A DNA stretch of 64,000 bases from positions 1,116,001-1,180,000 of the forward strand of contig NZ_CP042304.1 in NCBI RefSeq assembly GCF_007859655.1, written 5' to 3'. The DNA is from Devosia ginsengisoli (GTDB lineage: Bacteria; Pseudomonadota; Alphaproteobacteria; Rhizobiales; Devosiaceae). The notes under the pieces were generated by a model, which ran no database searches, was not told the DNA's origin, and was given only the letters and a program-made list of their open reading frames with translations. The position numbers and the translations under genes are program-made. This document shows, one piece after another, positions 19,017 to 26,807 of this stretch (its first letter is position 1; each line of letters opens with the position of its first letter).

Positions 19017-19712
19017 TTAGTCGGCTTCGGTCGCGCTCTGGCGAGCGGCGCTGACCCTGAGACGCGCGGCAAAAGCGGCCTTGATGTGATTGGCGGCGGC
19101 GCGACCTGCTGCAGCGCCATCGCGTTCGGCGATCGCCTTGGCCAGTTTCTGGTGTTCTTCGACCACGGCGACCTGACGATCCGGATCAATCAGCGAAGAG
19201 CCGCGCCGATCGGCCGCCACGACATCGTCGAGGCCCAGGCTGAACTTGGCCAGATAGCGATTATGCCCCGCGCGACGGATCAGTTCATGGAAGGCCCTGT
19301 TATGTTCGTACATCTTGTCGCGATCACCAACCAGGCCCGGTTCCAGCTCGCAATGCCGCATGATGGCGCTGAGTTCCGGGCCTGAACCGTTCTGCGCGGC
19401 CTGCTCGGCAAGGGCGCTTTCCAGCACCTGCCGGGCCAGGAACAGCTCCTTGAGCGCATCTTCGTCGATTGTCGCCACGACCAGTCCGCGGCGCGCCCGA
19501 TAGGATAGCAGGCCTTCCGCCTCGAGACGCTGCAGGCCCTCGCGGGCCGGTGTGCGGCTGATCTTGAGCCAATCGGCAATGCGGTATTCCGACACGCGAT
19601 CGCCGGGAGAAAGCTCGCCGCTTTCGATTGCCTGACGCACGGCATCGTAAGCGCGCTGCGCCAGCGGCATGCCGTCGGCCTGGCTACGTTTTATGACGGG
19701 TTGTCGCGCCAT
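19017..19712 (-). CDS. GntR-family regulator, FadR/FCD subfamily
   Basis: A 231-residue regulator. The N-terminal winged helix-turn-helix (about 17-80) has RIADWLKISRTPAREGLQRLEAEGL, and an all-helical FCD effector domain (about 90-215) carries the metal-ligand pattern with EHNRAFHELI and late histidines. It is encoded leftward between the two main operons, with no operator copy close to its own start (nearest is 199 bases away, by the ETF-QO gene). FCD regulators usually repress catabolic genes until a carboxylic acid or acyl-CoA binds. The GTATAC palindrome at seven promoters fits its family's DNA consensus, so it is the likely local repressor. Confidence 0.9.
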   Translation of the reverse strand: MARQPVIKRSQADGMPLAQRAYDAVRQAIESGELSPGDRVSEYRIADWLKISRTPAREGLQRLEAEGLLSYRARRGLVVATIDEDALKELFLARQVLESALAEQAAQNGSGPELSAIMRHCELEPGLVGDRDKMYEHNRAFHELIRRAGHNRYLAKFSLGLDDVVAADRRGSSLIDPDRQVAVVEEHQKLAKAIAERDGAAAGRAAANHIKAAFAARLRVSAARQSATEAD

Positions 19713-19910
19713 TGGAGGTCCCTCGAAACGGTGTCAACGGAAGCGGTCGAAGCCGCAATATCGGGCAAGCGGTAGCATGGACTGGGGCCGGTCGGAAGTG
19801 TTGTGACAGTTTCTGGTCACCCACTCCACGGCAAAAAATGCAGAAATCCGGCCCGCACGGTGGGTCACGGAGTGCCGTGGAACACTCGTTTTGCCTTTAC
19901 CTTCTCTATT

Positions 19911-19920
19911 TGGTATACTA
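19911..19920. promoter_or_regulatory. Operator-like palindrome TGGTATACTA (copy 6), ETF-QO promoter
   Basis: GTATAC core at 19913-19918, 33 bases upstream of the ETF-QO ATG. The same bases read as an extended -10 element (TGGTATACT), so operator and promoter may coincide. The gap 19713-19953 holds nothing else I can name. Confidence 0.58.
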
Positions 19921-19953
19921 CTGCATTCAATACGTGTTGGCAGGAGCTATTTG

Positions 19954-21624
19954 ATGGCGGTGGACGGCGAGGGCATAGCGGACGATCGCGAGAGCATGGA
20001 TTTCGACGTGGTCGTTGTCGGGGCCGGCCCTGCCGGACTGGCCGCGGCGATCCGGCTCAAGCAGCTTGCTCCCGATCTGTCCGTGGTCGTTCTCGAAAAG
20101 GGCGCTGCGGTGGGCGCCCATATCCTGTCCGGCGCCGTGATCGATCCTTCCAGCCTCGACGAACTTCTGCCCGGCTGGCGTGATGGAGACCTGCCCCTGA
20201 TGACCGAGGTCACCAGCGACAGGTTTGACATCCTCACCCGTAATGGCCGCCTGCCCGTTCCCAACATTCTGATGCCGCCGCTGATGAGCAACCACGGCAA
20301 CCTCATTGTCTCGCTGGGCGATCTCTGCCGCTGGCTGGGCGAGAAAGCCGAGGCGCTGGGCGTCGAAATCTATCCCGGCTTTGCCGCCACCGAAGTCGTC
20401 TATAACGAGAGCGGCGCGGTACGCGGCGTCGCCACCGGCGATATGGGGATTTCGCGCGACGGTACGCCCGGCCCCGGCTTCGCGCGCGGCATGAAGCTGC
20501 TGGGCAAATATGTGCTGATGGCCGAAGGTGTTCGCGGCTCACTCTCCGAACGCATCATCGAGCGGTTCGAGCTGCGAAAGGGGCGCGAACCGCCCAAGTA
20601 TGGCCTGGGCATAAAGGAACTCTGGGAAGTCAGGCCTGAACAGCATAGGCAGGGTCAGGTCCACCATTCCTTCGGCTGGCCGCTTGGTGCCGGCACTGGC
20701 GGCGGATCGTTCCTCTATCACCTGCCCGACAATCTGGTCGCCGTCGGGCTGGTCGTGCACCTCAACTATTCCAATCCCTATCTGTCGCCATTTGAAGAGT
20801 TCCAACGCTTCAAGACACACAAGGCAATTGCCCCGATTTTTGCCGGAGGCAAACGGGTCGGCTACGGCGCCAGGGCGATCAGCGAAGGCGGCTGGCAGTC
20901 GGTGCCGCGCCTCAGCTTTCCGGGCGGCCTGCTGCTGGGCTGTGCGGCCGGGCTCGTCAACGTTCCACGCATCAAGGGTTTTCACAACGCATCCCGCTCC
21001 GGAATGCTGGCGGCCGAACATGTGGCAGCCGCCATTGCCGCCGGCCGCGCCGGTGACGAAATCAGCGCCTTCGAGGATTCCTGGCGCGACAGCACTATCG
21101 GGCAGGATCTCTGGCGGGTCCGCAACGTCAAGCCGCTCTGGTCGCGGTTCGGCACCTATCTCGGCATTGCACTGGGCGGGCTGGATATGTGGTGCAACAC
21201 GCTGTTCAAATGGTCTCCCTTCGGCACCATCGGACACAGTGGACCGGACCATGCAGCGCTCGATCCGGCTGCCGAGCACCAGCCAATCCAATACGACAAG
21301 CCGGACGGTGTGCTGACCTTCGACCGGCTGTCCTCGGTCTTCCTGTCGAACACCAACCATGAGGAAGACCAGCCGGTCCACCTACATGTGTTGGATCCGG
21401 CATTGCAGCGGCAGAGCGAACTGGAGGTCTTTCAAGGCCCTTCGACCCGCTACTGCCCCGCGGCAGTCTACGAGTGGCAGACCGAAGCCGACGGCAGTCC
21501 GCGCTTCGTCATCAATGCGCAGAACTGCGTGCACTGCAAAACCTGCGACATCAAGGACCCCAACCAGAATATCCGCTGGGTGCCGCCACAGGGTGGCGAA
21601 GGCCCCGTCTATCCGCGCATGTAG
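19954..21624 (+). CDS. Electron transfer flavoprotein-ubiquinone oxidoreductase
   Basis: A 556-residue ETF-QO. It has an N-terminal FAD-binding motif VVVGAGPAGLAAAIRL, a membrane-dipping ubiquinone region, and a C-terminal 4Fe-4S ferredoxin-like segment NCVHCKTCDIKDP near residues 523-535. The ATG at 19954 with CAGGAG eight bases upstream is chosen over an earlier in-frame Met that would precede the operator. It passes electrons from reduced ETF to the quinone pool at the inner membrane. Having ETF, ETF-QO and the dehydrogenase under one operator set gives the pathway its own route to respiration. Confidence 0.94.
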   Translation: MAVDGEGIADDRESMDFDVVVVGAGPAGLAAAIRLKQLAPDLSVVVLEKGAAVGAHILSGAVIDPSSLDELLPGWRDGDLPLMTEVTSDRFDILTRNGRLPVPNILMPPLMSNHGNLIVSLGDLCRWLGEKAEALGVEIYPGFAATEVVYNESGAVRGVATGDMGISRDGTPGPGFARGMKLLGKYVLMAEGVRGSLSERIIERFELRKGREPPKYGLGIKELWEVRPEQHRQGQVHHSFGWPLGAGTGGGSFLYHLPDNLVAVGLVVHLNYSNPYLSPFEEFQRFKTHKAIAPIFAGGKRVGYGARAISEGGWQSVPRLSFPGGLLLGCAAGLVNVPRIKGFHNASRSGMLAAEHVAAAIAAGRAGDEISAFEDSWRDSTIGQDLWRVRNVKPLWSRFGTYLGIALGGLDMWCNTLFKWSPFGTIGHSGPDHAALDPAAEHQPIQYDKPDGVLTFDRLSSVFLSNTNHEEDQPVHLHVLDPALQRQSELEVFQGPSTRYCPAAVYEWQTEADGSPRFVINAQNCVHCKTCDIKDPNQNIRWVPPQGGEGPVYPRM

Positions 21625-21664
21625 CCGCCACGCACTGCCCGCGGCTAACCACAGGAGTTCCGCA

Positions 21665-22855
21665 ATGCAGGGTCTGGCGGCTTTGGACGGCATCCGAGTT
21701 GTCTGCTTCGGCATGGGTGCGGCCGCGCCCTTCGCCACCGCGTCCCTCGCCGATTTCGGTGCCGAGGTCATCAAGGTCGAACCACCGGGTGGCGACTGGT
21801 CACGCACCACGCCCGGTCTCGGCACGCGCGAATTCAACCGCAACAAGCGCGGCATCGCCATTAACCTGAAATCGAGCGACGGTCTCGCGCTGGCGCTCAA
21901 GCTGATCGCCCGTGCCGATGTGGTGATGGAAAGCTTCCGGCCCGGCGTCATGGACCGGCTGGGGCTGGGATATGCGACGCTGCAGCAGGCCCATCCCCGA
22001 CTGGTCTATTGCTCGGTCAGCGCCTATGGCCAGGATGGTCCGTGGAAGGACAGGCCGGGCGTCGATGGCATCATCCAGGCCGTATCCGGCATCATGAGCG
22101 TGCTCGGCAGCGAAGACGAGGATGCCGAGCCGATCAAGACGCCCTTCCCCATGGCCGATATGGCCGCCGGCTTTCTCGCGGCACAGGGCATCCTGCTGGC
22201 CTTGCTGGCGCGCGACAGGCACGGCATGGGCCAGCATGTTGATGTCAGCCTGCTCGAGGCGGCCCTCGTGATCCAGAAATCCTCGATGACCCGCTATCTC
22301 CAGTCCGGGGAACTGCCCCGTCGTACCGGCAGCCGCGCACCCTATGCCACGCCCAACGAGGCCTATCGCACCAGCGATGGTCACATCATGCTGGCCGCCT
22401 ATAGCCCTGCCCGCTGGAGTGCCTTCTGCCGCAATGTCCTGGATATGCCCGAACTGGAAACCGACCCGCGCTTTGTCGACCGCAAGGTTCGCCAGGGTAA
22501 CCAGAAAGCCTTGAAGCGCATCATCGAGGAGGTGTTCTCACACCGTACCAGCGCCGAATGGCTGGAACTGTGCGAGGCCAACGACCTGATCTGCGGTTCG
22601 ATCAACACCTATGACCGGGTGATCGCCCACGAGCAGGTCAGCGCGCGCAATGCGATCGAGACGGTGTCGTTTCCCGATGGAGAAACAATGCGCACGCTTG
22701 CCGCAGCGCCAAAGCTCAGCGCTACGCCCGGCAAGGTGACATCGCCCTACCCCGCCAAGATCGGGCAACACACGCGTCAGGTGCTCACGGAACTCGGCCT
22801 TGCGCCCGCCGAAATCGACCGGTTGCGGGATGAGGGCATCATCGGCACGGCTTGA
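21665..22855 (+). CDS. CaiB/BaiF (family III) CoA transferase
   Basis: A 396-residue family III CoA transferase. Asp165 in PMADMAAG is the expected catalytic aspartate that forms the anhydride. Other family marks are ADFGAEVIKVEPP, NRNKRGIAI and GRGQ-like GMGQHVDVSLLEA. The ATG at 21665 has AGGAG eight bases upstream. It follows ETF-QO by 40 bases on the same strand. It moves CoA from a donor thioester, often succinyl-CoA or an end product, to the pathway acid. It precedes a thiamine-diphosphate enzyme gene, a pairing that recalls formyl-CoA transferase with oxalyl-CoA decarboxylase, but the sequence does not prove that activity. Confidence 0.9.
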   Translation: MQGLAALDGIRVVCFGMGAAAPFATASLADFGAEVIKVEPPGGDWSRTTPGLGTREFNRNKRGIAINLKSSDGLALALKLIARADVVMESFRPGVMDRLGLGYATLQQAHPRLVYCSVSAYGQDGPWKDRPGVDGIIQAVSGIMSVLGSEDEDAEPIKTPFPMADMAAGFLAAQGILLALLARDRHGMGQHVDVSLLEAALVIQKSSMTRYLQSGELPRRTGSRAPYATPNEAYRTSDGHIMLAAYSPARWSAFCRNVLDMPELETDPRFVDRKVRQGNQKALKRIIEEVFSHRTSAEWLELCEANDLICGSINTYDRVIAHEQVSARNAIETVSFPDGETMRTLAAAPKLSATPGKVTSPYPAKIGQHTRQVLTELGLAPAEIDRLRDEGIIGTA

Positions 22856-22867
22856 TTTAAACTAGAA

Positions 22868-22877
22868 TAGTATACTG
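22868..22877. promoter_or_regulatory. Operator-like palindrome TAGTATACTG (copy 7), TctC promoter
   Basis: GTATAC core at 22870-22875, 123 bases upstream of the binding-protein gene and 12 bases after the CoA transferase stop. A second partial copy, TTGTATATTG, follows directly (22878-22887), so two dimers could bind. The spacing suggests a separate promoter for the last two genes. Confidence 0.5.
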
Positions 22878-23000
22878 TTGTATATTGCATGTTTTTCAAT
22901 GTTTCAGGCGGATTCTTGATGGACATGGAAAGTCCTTCGAGTCACAGTGTACCTCGGTGTTCTTCATAGGAAGATGCCCGATTGCTTCTGGGAGGAAGAA

Positions 23001-24143
23001 ATGTTCGGATCAAAACGCACACATGGCAGGCACTTTCCGGCGCGCTCCACGCTTTCGGCCTTGGCCGTTGCGGCAGGAGCGGCCCTCACCTTCATCGCAG
23101 CGTCGCCCGCTCTAGCGCAAGCCGACCTGGACTTTACCGGAGAAGAGATCGAGCTGACGGTCCCCTATGGGCCTGGCGGCGGCTCGAACACGCATAACCG
23201 CCTGTTTGTGCTGGGTTTGCAGCAGACGTTGCCCGGCCAGCCGACCATTGTGGTTCGCAACGTCGAGGGTGGCGGCTCCATCACCGGGACCAATGAATTC
23301 GCCGCACGCGCCGAACCTGATGGCCGCGCCTTCATCGGCGTCGGCTCGAGCACCATTCTCAACCAGATCCTGCGTGACCCATCGGTCCGCTACGACCTTG
23401 GCGAATTCATACCATTCCTCTCGTCCCCGGGCGGGTCCATCGTCTATGCGCGCAGCGACTACGCGGGCGGGCTGACCGACGACCCGATCGAGAACATCCG
23501 CAAGGTCATCGAGAATCCGCCCACCATTGCCAGCCAGACGATTACCTCCTCCGATATCGGCATGCTGCTCAGCTACGACCTGCTGGGGATCAAGCCCAAG
23601 GTGGTGTTCGGCATCGGCCTGGGAGAGTCGCGTGCCGGCCTGGAGCGCGGGGAATTCCAGATGCGGCACGATACCATGTTCTCCTATGGCGACGCCGTGG
23701 CACCGCTGGTGGAAGATGGCTCGGCCAAGCTGCTCTTCACCATGGGCTATGAAGAAGACGGTGAGATCGTGCGCGACCCCATGGTTCCCGACGTGCCGCA
23801 TTTCCTAGAGGTCTACGAGGCAATCTACGGCAAGCCCCTCTCGGGGATCGAATATGACGTGTGGAAATCCCTCTTCAACGTCCGCGTCATGGCGGGCAAG
23901 GTGCTGATGCTCCCGGCCGGAACCGCGCCGGAAATCGTCGAGGCCTACGCGCAGGCAACACGCGACGCGCTCGAACTACCCGTGATGCAGGACGGCCCGG
24001 CCAAGCTCATCATCGGTGAATACCCGCAGGTCACCGGCGCCGAGGCGACAGGCCGGATCATGGAAGGCGCACTGAGCCTTACCCCTGAACATCTCGAATG
24101 GCTCAAGGCCTGGGCTGCCGAAACGCACGGCGCAACCTTCTAA
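23001..24143 (+). CDS. Tripartite tricarboxylate transporter (TctC/Bug family) substrate-binding protein
   Basis: A 380-residue secreted binding protein. The ATG at 23001 has GGAGGA four bases upstream. A signal peptide of about 40 residues ends near SPALAQA. The mature protein starts with the Bug signature region (ELTVPYGPGGGSN) and VVRNVEGGGS, the loops that hold carboxylates in TctC/BugD. No TctA or TctB membrane subunit is encoded in the window, so it may use a transporter elsewhere or act as a periplasmic sensor. It supports a di- or tricarboxylate as pathway substrate, which is inference from family ligands. Confidence 0.9.
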   Translation: MFGSKRTHGRHFPARSTLSALAVAAGAALTFIAASPALAQADLDFTGEEIELTVPYGPGGGSNTHNRLFVLGLQQTLPGQPTIVVRNVEGGGSITGTNEFAARAEPDGRAFIGVGSSTILNQILRDPSVRYDLGEFIPFLSSPGGSIVYARSDYAGGLTDDPIENIRKVIENPPTIASQTITSSDIGMLLSYDLLGIKPKVVFGIGLGESRAGLERGEFQMRHDTMFSYGDAVAPLVEDGSAKLLFTMGYEEDGEIVRDPMVPDVPHFLEVYEAIYGKPLSGIEYDVWKSLFNVRVMAGKVLMLPAGTAPEIVEAYAQATRDALELPVMQDGPAKLIIGEYPQVTGAEATGRIMEGALSLTPEHLEWLKAWAAETHGATF

Positions 24144-24161
24144 GCACGTTGTTTGCTCCCC

Positions 24162-24185
24162 ACCGCCTGGCCACGGCCGGGCGGT
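24162..24185 (+). promoter_or_regulatory. Strong hairpin between tctC-like and ThDP-enzyme genes
   Basis: Arms 24162-24172 and 24175-24185 pair over 11 positions with one G-T wobble (ACCGCCTGGCC against GGCCGGGCGGT). No T-run follows, so it is more likely a processing or attenuation structure that lowers expression of the downstream enzyme than a full terminator. Confidence 0.45.
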
Positions 24186-24228
24186 ATTGCCATGCCCCGA
24201 TCATTCGACGCGCCCGGAGAACTGACCC

Positions 24229-25902
24229 ATGACCAACATGCCTATCTACGAGGCGCTCGCGCAGGCCTTTAGTGCGGAAGGCGTGGATACGCATTTCACG
24301 CTCATGGGCGATGGCAACATGCACTGGGCCACGGCCATGAAGAACATTTCGGGCATGACCACTGTCCACGCCCGCCACGAGCATTGCGCCTGCACTATGG
24401 CGATGGGCTATACCAGCGCCACCGGCAAAGTGGGCGTCGCTTCGGTTACCTGCGGCCCCGGCTTCACCCAGATCATGACGGCGCTGGCCTCAGCGTCGCG
24501 GGGCGGCGTGCCAATGGTGGTGTTTGCCGGCGAAACCCCGCTCAAGGCGAAATGGTATGGGCAGTTCATCGACCAGCAGCCGCTAGCGGCGGCCTGTGGC
24601 GCCCATTATATCACCGCTCATAGCCCCGATCGCATGTATCAATATGTCCGCGAGGCGTTCTACGTCGCGCGCCATGAGCGCAAGCCCGTCGTGATCGGTG
24701 TTCCCTATGACCTGCAGAAGCAGGCCATGCCCGATATCGGCGCCTACAAGCCATCATCCACGGTCCTGCCGCAGACCGCGCCCATGCCACCAAATCCGGA
24801 GCAGTTGGCCTATGTCGTCGATCGCCTGGCCCAGGCGAAGGCACCGATTATCCTGGCCGGACGCGGCGTCATATGGTCGGGCGCCCGGACCGAGGTGGAG
24901 GCTCTTGCCGAAGCCAGCGGTGCCCTCCTGTCCACCACGCTGCTGGGCCGCGGAATGTACGACCACAATCCCTTTTCCGTCGGCGTTTGCGGAGGCTTCG
25001 CCCGCGCCATCGCCCGAGAGGCTTTCGCCCAATCCGACCTGGTCCTGGCCATCGGGGCGAGCCTCACTTATCACACCATGGATGGCGGGCGCATCATTCC
25101 GGAAATCACCGAAGTCATCCAGATCGATCCACATCCGATCGGTCTGCGGGATGGCCTCGAAGCGGCCGACATCTACGTGAAAGCCGATGCCAAATTGACC
25201 GCGACGGCCCTGCTCACCGCACTCGAGAAACGAGGGCCCACAGCCGCCAGCATCCGCAGCGCGGAACTGGCCCGGCGTATCAGGGAAGAGCCGGCGGACA
25301 ATGCCCGGTATGATATCGCGCCCGGGACCCTCGATCCCCGCGCCGTTTTCGCCGAGCTGGAAACTGTCATCCCCCGCGATTACGACATGGTGAGCGGCTC
25401 GGGGCACCAGTCTTATTTCCACACGGTGATGCGCGGCGGCGAACCCACGCGCTATCACGCGATGCGCGATTTCGGTGCCATCGGCAACGCCATTTCCTAC
25501 GCCGTCGGCATCGCAGCCGTCCGCAAGACCGGCAAGGTCGTGCTGTTCGAGGGCGACGGCAGCCTGCTCATGCATGTCCAGGAGTTCGAAACCCTGAGGC
25601 GCCAAGGCATCAAGATGCTCATCGTCTGCAGCAATGACGGTGCCTATGGCGCCGAGATCCACAAGCTGCGGGAAGACGGCATCGACGATACAGGCGCCAT
25701 TTTCGGCCGACCCGACTTCGCCGAAATCGCCCGCGGCTTCGGGCTGCGCGGCGAGAACGTCACGACGCTCGGCCGGTTTAGGGACCTGCTGGAGGAGTTC
25801 GAACGCGGCGATACCACCATGGTGTGGAACGTCCATATGTCGGACCTGGTGGTCAATCCGCGCATGCGCCAGAACGTGAAGGCCGGCCACGGCGCCCGCT
25901 AG
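24229..25902 (+). CDS. Thiamine-diphosphate-dependent enzyme (acetolactate synthase/decarboxylase family)
   Basis: A 557-residue ThDP enzyme with the three expected domains: N-terminal PYR (catalytic Glu51 in ARHEHCA), central domain, and C-terminal PP domain with GDGS near residue 442 and the paired SNDGAYG about 27 residues on. The second Asn of the usual NN is Asp here. I see no extra ADP or CoA site as in oxalyl-CoA decarboxylase. Candidates are a 2-oxo-acid decarboxylase, a 2-hydroxyacyl-CoA lyase, or a carboligase acting on a product of the PrpB-like lyase (glyoxylate or pyruvate). It lies 85 bases after the binding-protein gene, separated by a hairpin. Confidence 0.85.
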   Translation: MTNMPIYEALAQAFSAEGVDTHFTLMGDGNMHWATAMKNISGMTTVHARHEHCACTMAMGYTSATGKVGVASVTCGPGFTQIMTALASASRGGVPMVVFAGETPLKAKWYGQFIDQQPLAAACGAHYITAHSPDRMYQYVREAFYVARHERKPVVIGVPYDLQKQAMPDIGAYKPSSTVLPQTAPMPPNPEQLAYVVDRLAQAKAPIILAGRGVIWSGARTEVEALAEASGALLSTTLLGRGMYDHNPFSVGVCGGFARAIAREAFAQSDLVLAIGASLTYHTMDGGRIIPEITEVIQIDPHPIGLRDGLEAADIYVKADAKLTATALLTALEKRGPTAASIRSAELARRIREEPADNARYDIAPGTLDPRAVFAELETVIPRDYDMVSGSGHQSYFHTVMRGGEPTRYHAMRDFGAIGNAISYAVGIAAVRKTGKVVLFEGDGSLLMHVQEFETLRRQGIKMLIVCSNDGAYGAEIHKLREDGIDDTGAIFGRPDFAEIARGFGLRGENVTTLGRFRDLLEEFERGDTTMVWNVHMSDLVVNPRMRQNVKAGHGAR

Positions 25903-25992
25903 TCGGGCACCTGCATGGATAAACGGCGCGCTGTAGCCGGTCCGCTGAGCTGCTAAGCTCATGGCAACACGATTCCAGCGACCGAGACACCC

Positions 25993-26802
25993 ATGCAGCC
26001 ATCCCGTGATATTGCCCGCCTGATCGAGATCATGGCCGCCCTGCGCAATCCGGTTGGCGGTTGTCCCTGGGACCTGGAGCAGGATTTCTCGACCATAAGA
26101 CACTATACGATCGAGGAAGCCTATGAGGTCGCCGACGCCATCGAGCGGCAGGATTTTGCCGATCTGCGCGAGGAACTGGGCGATCTGCTGCTGCAGCCGA
26201 TCTATCACGCGCAGATGGCCAGCGAGGCCGGCCATTTCGATATTGGCGACGTCATCTATGCCATCACCGACAAGCTGATCCGCCGCCATCCGCATGTCTT
26301 TGGCGATGTCGATGCCGGCAATTCGGCCGCCTCCGAGCAGCGCTGGGAGGCCATCAAGGCGCAGGAGCGGGCCGCAAAGGCCGCACGCAAGGGCGACGCG
26401 ACGCCATCCATTCTCGATGACGTCCCCAATGTGCTCCCTGCCCTGGCCCGCGCCGAAAAGCTCACCAAGCGCGCCGCCAAGGTCGGTTTCGACTGGCCGG
26501 ATTTCGCCTCGGTCAAGGCCAAGGTCGATGAGGAACTCGCGGAAGTCGCCGAGGCCCAGGCATCAGGCGACGCCGCGGCGGTGCAGGAGGAAATCGGCGA
26601 CCTGCTCTTCGCCGTCGCCAACCTGGCCCGCCATGCCGGCGTCGATGCCGAAGCCGCCCTGCGCGACGCCAACTACAAGTTCACCCGCCGCTTCCACCAT
26701 GTCGAAGCGCGCTGCCGAGAAGATGGCATCGATCCAAAACAAGCCGGCCTGGAGCGCCTTGACGGCTACTGGAATGAAATCCGAGCCGCAGACAAAGCCT
26801 AG
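25993..26802 (+). CDS. mazG: Nucleoside triphosphate pyrophosphohydrolase MazG
   Basis: A 269-residue protein with two MazG-fold repeats. The first carries CPWD, the metal-binding EEAYE (residues 38-42) and EELGDLLLQ; the second has DEELAEVAEA and EEIGDLLFAVANLARH. It hydrolyses NTPs to NMP and pyrophosphate and limits (p)ppGpp-linked or damaged nucleotide pools. It converges with hflX, five bases apart. Upstream, 25903-25992 holds only a 6-bp inverted repeat (TGAGCT/AGCTCA at 25946-25961) and marks the right edge of the catabolic locus. Confidence 0.94.
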   Translation: MQPSRDIARLIEIMAALRNPVGGCPWDLEQDFSTIRHYTIEEAYEVADAIERQDFADLREELGDLLLQPIYHAQMASEAGHFDIGDVIYAITDKLIRRHPHVFGDVDAGNSAASEQRWEAIKAQERAAKAARKGDATPSILDDVPNVLPALARAEKLTKRAAKVGFDWPDFASVKAKVDEELAEVAEAQASGDAAAVQEEIGDLLFAVANLARHAGVDAEAALRDANYKFTRRFHHVEARCREDGIDPKQAGLERLDGYWNEIRAADKA

Positions 26803-26807
26803 AGAAT

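Noticed and set aside
19911..19920. Reading the repeated palindrome as merely a -10 promoter box
   Set aside because: Copy 6 could be an extended -10, but copies 1, 3, 4 and 5 match a -10 poorly while keeping the palindrome, so an operator explains them better; overlap of both is likely.
1..25902. Integrative element or genomic island with att sites
   Set aside because: No integrase, transposase, flanking direct repeat or tRNA was found; the edge near mazG shows only a 6-bp hairpin.
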